Assembly: GCF_012927305.1 (NCBI RefSeq)
Contig: NZ_JABBGH010000004.1
Location: 1 to 64,000, forward strand
Direction: 5' to 3'
Length of the DNA stretch: 64,000 bases
DNA from: Hymenobacter polaris
Lineage (GTDB): Bacteria > Bacteroidota > Bacteroidia > Cytophagales > Hymenobacteraceae
Each line of letters begins with the position of its first letter. Within the stretch, counting starts at the first letter, position 1. Shown here one piece after another: positions 18,955 through 27,141 of this stretch. A program made the translations under genes and the position numbers. The notes under the pieces were generated by a model. That model was not told the origin of the DNA and did not search any database. It saw only the letters and a list, made by a program, of their open reading frames with translations.

Positions 18955-19437
18955 CTACCGCAGCTCCTGCGAAAGGGTAACTGGATTTAGTGCTGCGCCA
19001 GCCGCTATTGTCCCGCTACCGGGGGCTGACTGCCAGGATTTGACCAGCACGGCGGTCGGCATCGCGCCGGAAGCCAGTTTAATCCGGCGGATAACCGAAC
19101 CCTGGTCCCGGGTTTGCACCCGCACCAGGCAGCGCTGTACTTGGTCACCCGCCTGTATCCACACGAGGTAGCGGCCGCTGGGCACGTGGTCGAAGTCAAA
19201 CCGATGGCCGTATACCGAGTCAGTGTAAGGTTCGGTGAAGAGCGTTTGCCCGCCATGCTGGCGCACGACTTGTACGCGCCCAGCCAAGACCGTGGGATTT
19301 TCGAGGCGCAGGCGCAGGGAGGCAGGGGCTACCTGGGTGAGACTGATGGCCCCGGACTTCTGGGCTAGGGTGGGTGTGGTGCCGGCACACAGGGCCACTA
19401 GTGAAAGTAGACCAAGAAGTTTGATGGGGGAATGCAT
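18955..19437 (-). CDS. Secreted hypothetical protein, transposon cargo
   Basis: 160 residues with a clear signal peptide (MHSPIKLLGLLSLVALCAGT, cleavage near TLAQ). The mature part looks like a small beta-sandwich: LRLRLENPTVLAGRVQVVRQ, then FDFDHVPSGRYLVWIQAG, like the prealbumin/carboxypeptidase-regulatory repeats on Bacteroidota surface proteins. Function unknown. It lies between the membrane protein and the TonB receptor in the cargo and is read with them. Confidence 0.65.
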   Translation of the reverse strand: MHSPIKLLGLLSLVALCAGTTPTLAQKSGAISLTQVAPASLRLRLENPTVLAGRVQVVRQHGGQTLFTEPYTDSVYGHRFDFDHVPSGRYLVWIQAGDQVQRCLVRVQTRDQGSVIRRIKLASGAMPTAVLVKSWQSAPGSGTIAAGAALNPVTLSQELR

Positions 19438-19517
19438 ACAAAAAAGGTTAAAAAGGTGAAGGAGCTACTCGGCAGATGGTAGGCAGCGGTAGGATTGGAC
19501 TGCTTGCTAGGCGCTGG

Positions 19518-19949
19518 CTACTTTGCTTTCGCTTGGTAACGCAGGAAGGAGTAGTAGGCCAGTAAGCCGCCGGCCGTGCTAAAGAGCAGGATGATGATGG
19601 GGTGCAACTCCCAGGGCAGGTACCGGCTGCATAGCGCTAGCCCAGTGCCCGTGCTTACGAGTAGCGCCACCCACTTCACCACCTTGTTTTGCTCGTTCTG
19701 CGGAACAGGCAGCAGGCGCTCGACAATGCTTTCTGAGGTAGCGGCCGCCACCATCTGCTTTTTCAGCAAGTAGTTTAATAGCAGCTTGATAGCAATCACG
19801 ATAAAGTTGCAGAGCAGGATAAACCCGGTCATCACGAACACTTTTGCGGCCAGGTCCTCATCGAGGACTGGTCCCGACATACCAGGACCTTGAGCCGAAG
19901 CCTGCCAGGTGGAGAGGCAAAAAAGCAGGAGCAGCCAAAAATATTTCAT
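19518..19949 (-). CDS. Small inner-membrane protein, transposon cargo
   Basis: 143 residues. A signal-like N-terminus (MKYFWLLLLFCLSTWQASAQ) is followed by three hydrophobic stretches: VFVMTGFILLCNFIVIAIKL (about 37-56), VVKWVALLVSTGTGLALC (about 90-107) and IIILLFSTAGGLLAYYSF (about 118-135). No known domain. It sits just after the sigma/anti-sigma pair in the same direction, so a role in envelope sensing or assembly for the receptor module is possible but not shown. Confidence 0.6.
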   Translation of the reverse strand: MKYFWLLLLFCLSTWQASAQGPGMSGPVLDEDLAAKVFVMTGFILLCNFIVIAIKLLLNYLLKKQMVAAATSESIVERLLPVPQNEQNKVVKWVALLVSTGTGLALCSRYLPWELHPIIILLFSTAGGLLAYYSFLRYQAKAK

Positions 19950-20011
19950 AGGGGGAGCCAGGTAGCGGTATCAGATGAGACTGGGCAGCGCCAGTCATGT
20001 TGCAAAAGTTT

Positions 20012-20440
20012 TTAGGAGAAAGCGAGTTGGCGCATTTGCCAGCGATGACGGACTAGCAACTCCAGGCACCGCCCGGCTACAAGAATGCCTCCCGCGGTGA
20101 CCAGCATGGGAGCTAAGCTTTGAAAAGTCTGTACCAGCAGGGCGCCAAACAAGGATAGAAACACGACAACCATCCCCAGCATGAGTACGGCCACAACACT
20201 CAGCGCCCAGGGAAAAGCCGGCTTGGCCCGGGGCAATTGCGCCAGGACGCTCGCGGTGAAGTCGACCGGAAAAGGAGGTGGCAGCAAGTGCTCCACCGCC
20301 GTGAATACCTGGTGGTAGGTAGCGACCCGGCCCTGGCACAGGGGACAGCCGCGGAGGTGAGTTAGTTGAGCGGCGGTCAGCAAGGCAACCGATTCGGCGG
20401 CCTCCTGAAGGGTCCGCTCGGCAAGATGGGGGCTCGTCAT
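20012..20440 (-). CDS. Anti-sigma-factor-like membrane protein
   Basis: 142 residues: a short cytoplasmic N-terminus with a CPLC motif (LTHLRGCPLCQGRVATYHQV, about 28-47), resembling the zinc-binding anti-sigma (ZAS) fold, then hydrophobic stretches ALSVVAVLMLGMVVVFLSLF and a second near 110-130. Its start overlaps the stop of the ECF sigma gene by four bases, the classic arrangement of a sigma factor and its antagonist. The usual upstream His of the ZAS motif may be H32; this is not certain. Confidence 0.65.
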   Translation of the reverse strand: MTSPHLAERTLQEAAESVALLTAAQLTHLRGCPLCQGRVATYHQVFTAVEHLLPPPFPVDFTASVLAQLPRAKPAFPWALSVVAVLMLGMVVVFLSLFGALLVQTFQSLAPMLVTAGGILVAGRCLELLVRHRWQMRQLAFS

Positions 20441-21054
20441 AAGTCGTCGCGTTGGTAAGTGGCCAGCAGGTGGTGCTTTAATAGTTTTCGCGCCCGGAAG
20501 AGGTAGTTTTTCACGGTGCCGCCCGGTAGTGAGGTTATCTGAGCAATTTCCTCGTAGCTCAGTTCCTGCTGGTGATACAAGGCAATTAAGGTGCGGTAGA
20601 GCGGGGGCAACTGTTCGATGGTCGTGCTCAAGATGTCAGCCAGGTTCTGGCCGAACAGGGCCGTTTCGGGGTCATACTCCGTGCCCGCAACCAGCGGGGG
20701 CGGAGCGCGGCGGCCCTCTTCCACTGCGCTATCCGGTTCGGGTTCCGCGGGGTCCACCAGTACCAGCTGCTTCTTTTCCAGGTACATCAAGCACGTGTTG
20801 TAGGTGATTTGCCCGACCCACGTGGAGAATTTTGCCTGAAACTTAAAACCGGCTAAATTCTTGAAAACCTTTAGATACACGTCCTGCCCCACATCGGGTC
20901 GGTCGGCCGGATGGCGAATCATTTTGGATACCATCTGCGAAACCAGCCCCTGCGTGCGCTGCATGAGTTGCCCAAAGGCCGCGGTGTTTCCCCCTAGCAC
21001 CTGCGCCACAAGCTGCTGGTCGGTTGCGGAAGAGGTGGGCGGGTTGCTCATCAA
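20437..21054 (-). CDS. ECF RNA polymerase sigma factor
   Basis: 205 residues. Region 2 (about 25-95) contains DRPDVGQDVYLKVFKNLAGF then FSTWVGQITYNTCLMYLEKK; region 4 (about 140-200) contains TIEQLPPLYRTLIALYHQQE then LSYEEIAQITSLPGGTVKNY. The linker is Pro/Glu-rich (DPAEPEPDSAVEEGRRAPPP). It would direct polymerase to a small regulon, most simply the cargo genes downstream, including the TonB receptor. First gene of the cargo operon; ATGA overlap with the anti-sigma-like gene. Confidence 0.88.
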   Translation of the reverse strand: MMSNPPTSSATDQQLVAQVLGGNTAAFGQLMQRTQGLVSQMVSKMIRHPADRPDVGQDVYLKVFKNLAGFKFQAKFSTWVGQITYNTCLMYLEKKQLVLVDPAEPEPDSAVEEGRRAPPPLVAGTEYDPETALFGQNLADILSTTIEQLPPLYRTLIALYHQQELSYEEIAQITSLPGGTVKNYLFRARKLLKHHLLATYQRDDL

Positions 21055-21140
21055 GGCATGAGACTGGTCAGTTAGAGTCTTGTTGCACTACGACACTTTA
21101 GTGGGGGTTCCATTTTTGGAAAGGCTCCGATACCAGTCAT

Positions 21141-21731
21141 TCAGGTGGGCGTGGCAGTGCCGCCAGTGGGCACGCCCAAGTGCCCGAGGTAGCGGTAGAT
21201 GGTGGCTCGGCCGACGCCGAGCAGCTGGCCGATTTCGGCCACCGTTTTGTCCTGCTGCAAGTACAGGGTCTTCGCCGCCTGGGCTTTGGAGAGGGCCTCC
21301 TTGGACAGCCCTTTGGGCCGGCCGCCCTGGCGCCCCCGGGCCCGGGCCGCCGTCAGGCCGGCGTTGGTCCGTTCGCGGATAATGTCGCGCTCAAACTCGG
21401 CCAGCGAAGCGAACAGGTTAAACATGAGCCGGCCCTGGGCCGTGGTGGTGTCCAGGTGGTCCTGTAGGCTGACGAAGTGAATGCCTCTGTCTTGAAATCC
21501 TGTTACCAACGTGACTAGGTCTTTGAGCGAGCGGCCCAGGCGGTCGAGTTTCCAGACCACGAGCGTGTCGCCCCGTCGCAGCCGGGTCAGCAGGTGTTGG
21601 AGCGCCGGACGCTCTTTCACAGATGACACTTTTTCTTGTGCTACCTCCGCGCAGCCGTAGACCTGCAAGGCATCGAGTTGCAGGTGTAGCTGTTGGTCGG
21701 CGGTGCTGACGCGGGTATAACCAAAAATCAT
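21141..21731 (-). CDS. tnpR: Serine resolvase/invertase-family recombinase
   Basis: 196 residues. The catalytic Ser is in FGYTRVSTADQQ (about residue 9), with DTLVVWKLDRLGRSLKDLVT (about 58-77) and FASLAEFERDIIRERTNAGL (about 106-125) completing the site. A C-terminal helix-turn-helix (KTVAEIGQLLGVGRATIYRY) binds subsites. It resolves the cointegrates made by Tn3-type transposition. Start at 21731 (MIFGYTRVST) instead of 21797, because the extra residues lie in the putative res region. The last gene before the right end of the transposon. Confidence 0.88.
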   Translation of the reverse strand: MIFGYTRVSTADQQLHLQLDALQVYGCAEVAQEKVSSVKERPALQHLLTRLRRGDTLVVWKLDRLGRSLKDLVTLVTGFQDRGIHFVSLQDHLDTTTAQGRLMFNLFASLAEFERDIIRERTNAGLTAARARGRQGGRPKGLSKEALSKAQAAKTLYLQQDKTVAEIGQLLGVGRATIYRYLGHLGVPTGGTATPT

Positions 21732-21896
21732 AGGTGTTTTTCTCACAAAGTCAAGGCGAGCGAAGATAGCGAGCCGTTGATTCGTGAGAACAAGCAATGA
21801 GACGTTTTATCGTAGCTTGGCCAGGCGGTTTGGTGGGGGCGGTGAGGGAAGCGAAAAAACGGCCGTTTCGCGAGACAGTCACCCGCGCACATTCCC
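21732..21896. promoter_or_regulatory. Candidate res site of the transposon
   Basis: The region between the resolvase gene and the right inverted repeat, where res sites of this arrangement normally sit. It contains the inverted words TTCTCAC (21740-21746) and GTGAGAA (21784-21790), plus AATGAGACG shortly after. Subsites were not resolved further. Confidence 0.4.
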
Positions 21897-21934
21897 CCTA
21901 CCGATACTTTCTGTTCCTACTCTTGTGCGACCCC
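21897..21934 (-). repeat. Tn3 terminal inverted repeat, right
   Basis: Inverted counterpart of 13224-13261; followed directly by the second copy of the target duplication TTCTA. Confidence 0.9.
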
Positions 21935-21939
21935 TTCTA

Positions 21940-22145
21940 TCACTGGGATCAGATCCTCGGCAAACCAGTTGTCGGCAAGAGCGCCGGTAGATGGGCTATC
22001 CTGCAACAGATTAGTGGAAAACTGCCTTAGCTGCGCGTAGCGTTGCCGCAGTAAGGCCAAAGGCGAATCCAGATGATTACGGTTTAAGGCCTAGTAGGCT
22101 TACAGGGCCTGCTCTACTTGTTCCCGAGGATAGTCCCAAATATAG
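21940..22145 (-). pseudogene. Decayed coding remnant interrupted by the Tn3 insertion
   Basis: On the minus strand a frame reads YIWDYPREQVEQAL, stop, AY, stop, then ALNRNHLDSPLALLRQRYAQ and LADNWFAEDLIPVIELP up to the target duplication. It resumes left of the transposon for about 15 codons. It looks protein-like but is broken by two stops. No family recognised; low certainty. Confidence 0.25.
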
Positions 22146-22209
22146 CTTCCCGCACCTACCCTGTAGGGTCTAGGTAGAAGTAAAACGTCAGGCACGACTA
22201 TGGCGTGAG

Positions 22210-22452
22210 CTTATAAAACCTTTCCTTTCGCTAGGTGGAATCGGGGTAAGCTAGCCTAGCATTCCTGACTTATAAAACCTTTCCTTTCGGTAGTTCTAAG
22301 TCAGGATAGGGTGGGGTGAAATCTGTAAGCTGGCTTATAAAACCTTTCCTTTTGGTAATAGGAGTTGATTTTTACCCTGCTTAGCTGACTATCCTTCGCC
22401 AATTCGATTGGGTCTTCCCTAGATGGCAACTGGCTTATAAAACCTTTCCTTT
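22210..22452 (+). repeat. Origin iterons, forward set (4 copies)
   Basis: Four identical copies of CTTATAAAACCTTTCCTTT at 22210-22228, 22269-22287, 22334-22352 and 22434-22452. Spacings between starts are 59, 65 and 100 bp. They are the inverse of the array next to the rep gene (22778-22892). Confidence 0.92.
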
Positions 22453-22740
22453 AGGAAACCGAGTTTTAACTAGTTAATAGTCAGCACTTAGTATTATTAT
22501 CTACTTAATTTGTGAGCGAGCAGCGAATGTTTAGGAACTCACATACATAGCTAAAGTTATTATAGCTATATAATTTCTTTAAAAAGTGCAAATTCGTTCC
22601 GTTTGGCTCATTAGGTCTCTTTTGTTTGTTTGTTTGCTCTGTTCGAGGGACCACCCCTTTTAGCTCTCCTAAAAGCCTTTTTTAGTTGATCATCACAAGC
22701 TTGTGAACTTTGTAGATATTTGTATCTATTTGTAGGGACC

Positions 22741-22767
22741 ATAACCCACTATTCTTTAGTGGGTTAT
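22741..22767. repeat. Hairpin inside the origin
   Basis: Perfect 10-bp arms ATAACCCACT/AGTGGGTTAT around a 7-base loop, directly before the second iteron array. Possible terminator or replication control element. Confidence 0.6.
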
Positions 22768-22777
22768 AAGGAACTTT

Positions 22778-22892
22778 GGAAAGGTTTTATAAGCGAAAGG
22801 AAAGGTTTTATAAGTCTAGCGGAAAGGTTTTATAAGCGAAAGGAAAGGTTTTATAAGTCTAGCGGAAAGGTTTTATAAGCGAAAGGAAAGGT
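22778..22892 (-). repeat. Origin iterons, reverse set (5 copies plus a partial)
   Basis: GGAAAGGTTTTATAAG starts at 22778, 22799, 22821, 22842 and 22864, and a truncated copy at 22885, so the period alternates 21 and 22 bp, two helical turns. Copies alternate in their lead-in (GCGAAAGG or CTAGCGG). The array ends about 80 bp before the rep start, so Rep binding here would also control rep transcription. Together with the forward set it brackets an AT-rich region (about 22480-22600) that could be the unwinding element: a likely oriV. Confidence 0.92.
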
Positions 22893-22973
22893 CTTTCGGA
22901 AAAAACTTTCCTTTTTACTTTCCTTTGCGCTGGCCAAGGCTATCTTCGTTATCTCTTCTTCAGTGACTGTCCT

Positions 22974-23969
22974 ATGCAAACCCTTGATAGTGTGATTAGT
23001 ATCGCGAATGCAAACGTGACCGGTCTGGAAATTCGGCAGCACAATGCCATTACGACAGCGCGCTACGAGATGACGGCCTGTGAGATGGACATTGTGTTCT
23101 ATCTGCTTTCGCTGCTGAAGAAGGAAGACCGCGTTGGTACCTTCTATCGGGTTAAGGTGCTGGACTTGCAGCACCTCACGGGCCGTCAGTGGAATTACCA
23201 TCAGTTTCTGGAAGCTACCTCGGCGCTGCGCTCACGCGAGTACGTGATTGAGGATAACAAGCGAATTCTGCAAGTTGGCCTCCTAGCCTCGGCGGAATAC
23301 ATCAAGGGGGAGGGGGTCATTGAGTTGGAAGTTTCTGAAAAGATTCGTCCCTACTTAATTGACTTAAAGCGCAACTTTACCTCCTTCCGGCTGCAGGCTG
23401 CCTTCAGCCTGAGTAGTAAGTATGCCAAGCGTATCTACCAGATTGCCTCGCAGTGGAAAGACAAGTCCGAGTCCCGCACCTTTACCCTGCACGATTTGAA
23501 GGTTATGCTGGCCCTGAAGGATCCCAAAGGCATTGAGTCGGAGCAGTACACCAAGGTATCCATGTTTCAGAAGTATGTGCTGGACGTAGCCGTTTCTCAA
23601 ATCAACCAGAATACCGATCTGCACATTGGCTATGAGCTTATCAAAAAGGGTCGCTCTTTCGAAAGTATTCGTTTTCAAATCAAGCAGCAGGAGCCCCAGC
23701 AGCTGCCCCTGCCCTTCGAGCAGCCGCTGGATGACTCGCGGGTGCAGATGGCGCGGCAGCGCCTAGCGGAGCTTGACATCAAGGATGCGCGCCTGATTGA
23801 TCAAATACTGAGCGAAGCCCGCATGGTTGACGAACTCTTTGCGTTTTGCTACAAGCTGAAAACTGGTAAAATAAAGGCGGTATCTAATCCGGGGGGATTC
23901 TTTTTGACGGTCATTGGCCTGCGGAAAGCCCAAAGTGGAGTACAAAAAAAGAGCGTAACTAATTACTAA
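22974..23969 (+). CDS. Rep_3-family plasmid replication initiator
   Basis: 331 residues. Two winged-helix domains typical of iteron-binding initiators (RepE/Pi type): the first includes ARYEMTACEMDIVFYLLSLL and VLDLQHLTGRQWNYHQFLEA (about 25-85), the second RLQAAFSLSSKYAKRIYQIA and FTLHDLKVMLALKDP (about 140-180). The sequence FRLQAAFSLSSKYAKRIYQ is the hallmark of the family. It binds the adjacent iterons to open the origin and, when dimeric, to repress itself. It is followed by a long terminator hairpin. This gene and its iterons are the best evidence that the window is plasmid DNA. Confidence 0.93.
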   Translation: MQTLDSVISIANANVTGLEIRQHNAITTARYEMTACEMDIVFYLLSLLKKEDRVGTFYRVKVLDLQHLTGRQWNYHQFLEATSALRSREYVIEDNKRILQVGLLASAEYIKGEGVIELEVSEKIRPYLIDLKRNFTSFRLQAAFSLSSKYAKRIYQIASQWKDKSESRTFTLHDLKVMLALKDPKGIESEQYTKVSMFQKYVLDVAVSQINQNTDLHIGYELIKKGRSFESIRFQIKQQEPQQLPLPFEQPLDDSRVQMARQRLAELDIKDARLIDQILSEARMVDELFAFCYKLKTGKIKAVSNPGGFFLTVIGLRKAQSGVQKKSVTNY

Positions 23970-23974
23970 TCAAA

Positions 23975-24025
23975 AGTATAAAATAGCATTAAGCCTTTTA
24001 GTAGGCTTTTATGCTATTTTATACT
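23975..24025. terminator. Bidirectional terminator hairpin after rep
   Basis: 15-bp arms (AGTATAAAATAGCAT at 23975 and its complement at 24011-24025) with an inner AAGCC/GGCTT pair. It lies between the convergent rep and DoxX genes and is AT-rich on both sides, so it can act in both directions. Confidence 0.8.
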
Positions 24026-24039
24026 AGGTAAGATAGGGG

Positions 24040-24666
24040 TCATTTTAGCCAGGCGGCCGCCGAGGTGACCAGCCGCTGAAAGTAGCCTAGAGTCCCGCTG
24101 GAATTTTGCAGAAAGCTCACCGTGTACATCGGCAGCATCCATCCCAAACTGAGCAGGCCCGCGGCCAGTGGCAGGAAGCAGTAGCCCCACCAGGGGTAGG
24201 CGAAACGGGTCGTCACGCCCTGCGTAAGCGCGCGGACGACGACCAGCATGCGCGCGCGGTAGTGGGCGAGAATGAGCAAGAGCAGGCCGATGTAGAACGG
24301 CAACATGTACTGAAAGGCCACCATCTGCCGCAGATAGGTCAGGTCAATCACGAAAATCGTGACGGCGATCGGCAGCAACAGCAGCGCCCCGAGCAGGGCC
24401 GTGCGGTTCCACAGCAAGCCCAGGCTAGCCAGGATTTGGGACACGCCGATATAAGCGGTGAACGGCTGGTGGTCGAAACAGTACCAGGCTAGGTGCGAGA
24501 GGCTCACCTGTCCCAGGGGTTGGGCCAGGATCTCGGGCGTGACCCCAAACTGCAGCCCCACTAGTTTGCCTACTCCGTAGACGAAGAAAATGCCGGCCAG
24601 CAGCACGCGGGCCGTGAGAATAAAATAGTCCCAGCGGCGAGCGCGGAGGGAGGCAACAGCAGCCAT
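24040..24666 (-). CDS. DoxX-like integral membrane protein
   Basis: 208 residues with four to five membrane spans: YFILTARVLLAGIFFVYGVG (about 14-33), then TAYIGVSQILASLGLLWNRT, ALLGALLLLPIAVTIFVIDL, MLPFYIGLLLLILAHYRARM and a final one near 175-195. The first span with FxxxGxxK matches the DoxX/DoxD fold. Such proteins affect redox or thiol stress tolerance or sulfur oxidation in some lineages; the role here is unknown. It has its own promoter region with a palindrome (24695-24716). Confidence 0.65.
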   Translation of the reverse strand: MAAVASLRARRWDYFILTARVLLAGIFFVYGVGKLVGLQFGVTPEILAQPLGQVSLSHLAWYCFDHQPFTAYIGVSQILASLGLLWNRTALLGALLLLPIAVTIFVIDLTYLRQMVAFQYMLPFYIGLLLLILAHYRARMLVVVRALTQGVTTRFAYPWWGYCFLPLAAGLLSLGWMLPMYTVSFLQNSSGTLGYFQRLVTSAAAWLK

Positions 24667-24694
24667 GGTTGTGGAAAAAAGAAGGGGGTGTCTA

Positions 24695-24716
24695 GTGTAC
24701 TATAACTCTAGTACAC
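24695..24716. promoter_or_regulatory. Palindrome upstream of the DoxX gene
   Basis: GTGTAC and GTACAC arms ten bases apart, within TCTAGTGTAC...TCTAGTACAC, about 30 bp before the DoxX start. It has the look of an operator for a TetR-, HxlR- or MarR-type repressor, none of which is encoded nearby. Confidence 0.4.
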
Positions 24717-24959
24717 GACAAATATAGGTGAGATGCTTCGCCCTCCTAACTTCCTTGCAATAGGGTGTTATTCCTACTTTTAGCGGCCGCTTTTTTCAAG
24801 CTATTGCTTACACGTCCTAGCTCGCCAGCTAGTGGTCAAAAGCTCCCGTCTCCCAGCAAGACGTTTACGAAGGTGCGTTTGTAGCGTGTGATAAGCTGTC
24901 TGGGCTGCTTTCTTCCGCCGAGCAGGCAACGGCAAGCCCGCTTCATGCATCTTCGGGGC

Positions 24960-25200
24960 ATGAAGCACCTCGGGTTACTCGGCTTCCTACTCACCACTGC
25001 GCCGGCCTGGGGACAAGGCCCAGCGACTCCGCTTCCAGATTCGGTCGCCTCCTACCTGGACGCGAGCCTGCGCTTGTTCGAGACCTATGCCCTCAACAGC
25101 AAGAGCCTCGATTGGCCGCAGCTACGCCAGCAACTCACCCAGCAGGCCCACGGCGCGCGCACCATCCGCGACCTGCTGCCCCTCTACCCCGGCGGGCGTG
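24960..25200 (+). pseudogene. S41 peptidase, N-terminal fragment
   Basis: ATG 24960 gives a signal peptide (MKHLGLLGFLLTTAPAWGQ) and then DSVASYLDASLRLFETYALN, SKSLDWPQLRQQLTQQAHGA and RTIRDLLPLYP. This resembles the N-terminal helical part of exported S41 (C-terminal-processing-like) peptidases of Hymenobacter relatives. The homology stops at about 25195; the sequence continues in another frame as HelD. The catalytic domain is absent. Assignment from family memory. Confidence 0.5.
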
Positions 25201-25206
25201 ATGTAG

Positions 25207-26796
25207 GGAGTTATCGACCTCAAGCGGCAGTACAAGATTCGCGACGGCCACCTAGAGTTCGTGCTGGAAAACGACGTGAACATCCACGACGAGGTATTGC
25301 AGCGCGAGTTGGCCAAGTCTTCCGACGACAAGCTCAAGAACATCGTCGCCACCATCCAGCGCGACCAGAACGCGGTGATTCGCAACGAAACCGCCCCGGT
25401 AATGGTCATCCAGGGCGTGGCGGGCTCGGGCAAAACCTCCATCGCCCTGCACCGGATTGCGTTTCTGCTCTACCGCTACCGCGACACCATCGCGGCCAAA
25501 GACGTGCTCATTATCTCCCCCAACAAGGTCTTTGCCGACTACATCTCGAACGTGCTGCCAGAGCTGGGGGAGGAGCACCTGCCCGAGTTGGGCATGGAAG
25601 AGCTAGCGGCCGACTTGCTTAGCCACCAGTACCCGTTCCAGACCTTCTTCGAGCAGGTGGCCGCGCTGCTCGAGCAACCCGACCCCGGCTTCATCGAGCG
25701 CATTCAGTTCAAGTCGTCGTTGGAGTTTCTCGGCCGGCTGAACCAATACCTGCTGCACGTGGAGAACACGTACTTCACGGTGTGCGAGTTGCGGGTGGGG
25801 AGCGTGCTGGTGCCCTTGCCCTGTCTGCTGGCCCGGTTCAAGACCTACCACCGGGTGCCGCTGCTCAAGCGCTTTGCGCTGGTGGCCGAGGACGTGCGCG
25901 CCCACGTGCGCGACGCCGCCCGCCGCAAGCTGACCGTGGCGGAGAAGGCCACGATTGGGGAGGCCATTCCGCGCATGTTCCGGTTTCACCAGGTGCTGGA
26001 CCTGTACCGGGATTTTTACCGCTGGCTGGGCCGGCTCGAGCTGCTGCGCTATGAGCCGGCCCAGCGCCTGTAGTACGCGGACGTGTTTGCCCTGATTTAC
26101 CTGCGCCTGGAGGACAGCAGCGCCTACGACCACGTGAAGCATTTGCTAGTGGACGAGATGCAGGATTACACCCCCGTGCAGTACGCGGTGCTAAGCCGCG
26201 TGTTCGCCTGCCGCAAAACCATTCTCGGGGATAGCAGCCAGACGGTGAACCCCTACGGCGCGTCCTCGGCCGAAACCATCGAGCGCGTCTTCCCACAAGC
26301 CGAAGTAGTGAAGCTCTACCGTAGCTACCGCTCCACCATCGAGATTACAACCTTCGCCCAGCGCATCACGCCCAACCCCGACCTCATCCCCTTGGAGCGG
26401 CACGGGCCGCCGCCCGCCGTGGCCCGCTACGCCAGCCCGGGCGAGGAGCTGCAGGGCATTCGGCAGCTGCTGGCGGCCTTTCAGGGCAGCGGCTACCAGT
26501 CGCTGGGCGTCATCTGCAAGACACAACGGCAGGCAGCGGCGCTGCACCAAGCGCTGGCGACCTCCGGCGTGCAGTTGCTCACGGAGGAGTTCACGACGTT
26601 CAAAGAAGGCATTATTATCACCACGGCCCATCTGGCGAAGGGGCTGGAGTTCGACGAGGTGGTGGTGCCGTTCGCCTCGGCCCGCAACTACAAAACGGAA
26701 GTAGACAGGCGCATGCTCTACGTGGCCTGCACCCGGGCCATGCACCAGCTCACTCTGACATGCTCCGGGGAGGCCACCCCCTTCGTAGCCAGCTGA
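25207..26796 (+). pseudogene. helD: HelD-like superfamily 1 ATPase, truncated and interrupted
   Basis: Homology begins abruptly at about 25207 (GVIDLKRQYKIRDGHLEFVL), so the N-terminal coiled-coil arm that enters the RNA polymerase channel is missing. Walker A is intact (MVIQGVAGSGKTSIALHRIA), followed by LIISPNKVFADYISNVLPEL. An in-frame TAG at 26071-26073 splits it; the second half (YADVFALIYLRLEDSSAYDH) has Walker B LLVDEMQDYTPVQYAVL, LGDSSQTVNPYG and the C-terminal TTAHLAKGLEFDEVVVPFAS and RRMLYVACTRA motifs. HelD recycles stalled RNA polymerase in Gram-positives; Bacteroidota carry related UvrD-like ATPases. Fused 5' to the S41 fragment; surely non-functional as full-length. Confidence 0.8.
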
Positions 26797-27141
26797 AGAA
26801 CGTGGGATATTACCGCACGCTAGGGGTTATCAGGCTTTCTGGCAACGTGCTGCCGGAGCTGCTGGCTTCGCTTATAGTGTTCAGCTCCGGCTTGCGTTGG
26901 CCTGCTGTGCCGGAGGCGTACACCGGGCATGGCGGGAACGCCCGCTCCCGTATGCCGTATAGCCAGGTAGCTGTGAACAGCATTCACTGGCTACGCCGCT
27001 AACTGTCCCGTAAGCCGAATAACAGTTGGATTTACGCGCCCGCGTAGTTCTCCATACCCAAGTCCTGGCGCGTCTGCCACGCACGGCACGGATTAGCTGG
27101 GCTGGTCGGGCGGGGCCTCATCACTTAAACAGTAAGTAGTT
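26797..27141. other. Non-coding stretch
   Basis: About 345 bp between the HelD relic and the oxidoreductase gene. I see no gene, repeat or hairpin to report. Confidence 0.5.

Larger units (their letters stand above)
13224..21934. mobile_element. Tn3-family transposon, 8,711 bp, with sigma/TonB-receptor cargo
   Basis: Bounded by 38-bp inverted repeats that differ at three positions (left 13224-13261, right 21897-21934, both starting GGGGT then GCACAAGAGTAGGAACAGAA) and flanked by a perfect 5-bp target duplication TTCTA (13219-13223 and 21935-21939). Gene order from the left: tnpA (broken by one amber codon), TonB-dependent receptor, secreted protein, membrane protein, anti-sigma-like protein, ECF sigma factor, serine resolvase, all leftward. 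The intact duplication shows it arrived as one unit in this position. Confidence 0.9.

Noticed and set aside
22778-22892. Possible CRISPR-like array
   Set aside because: The repeats are 16-19 bp with 2-6 bp between them, no unique spacers, an inverted second array, and an adjacent Rep_3 gene: iterons, not CRISPR.
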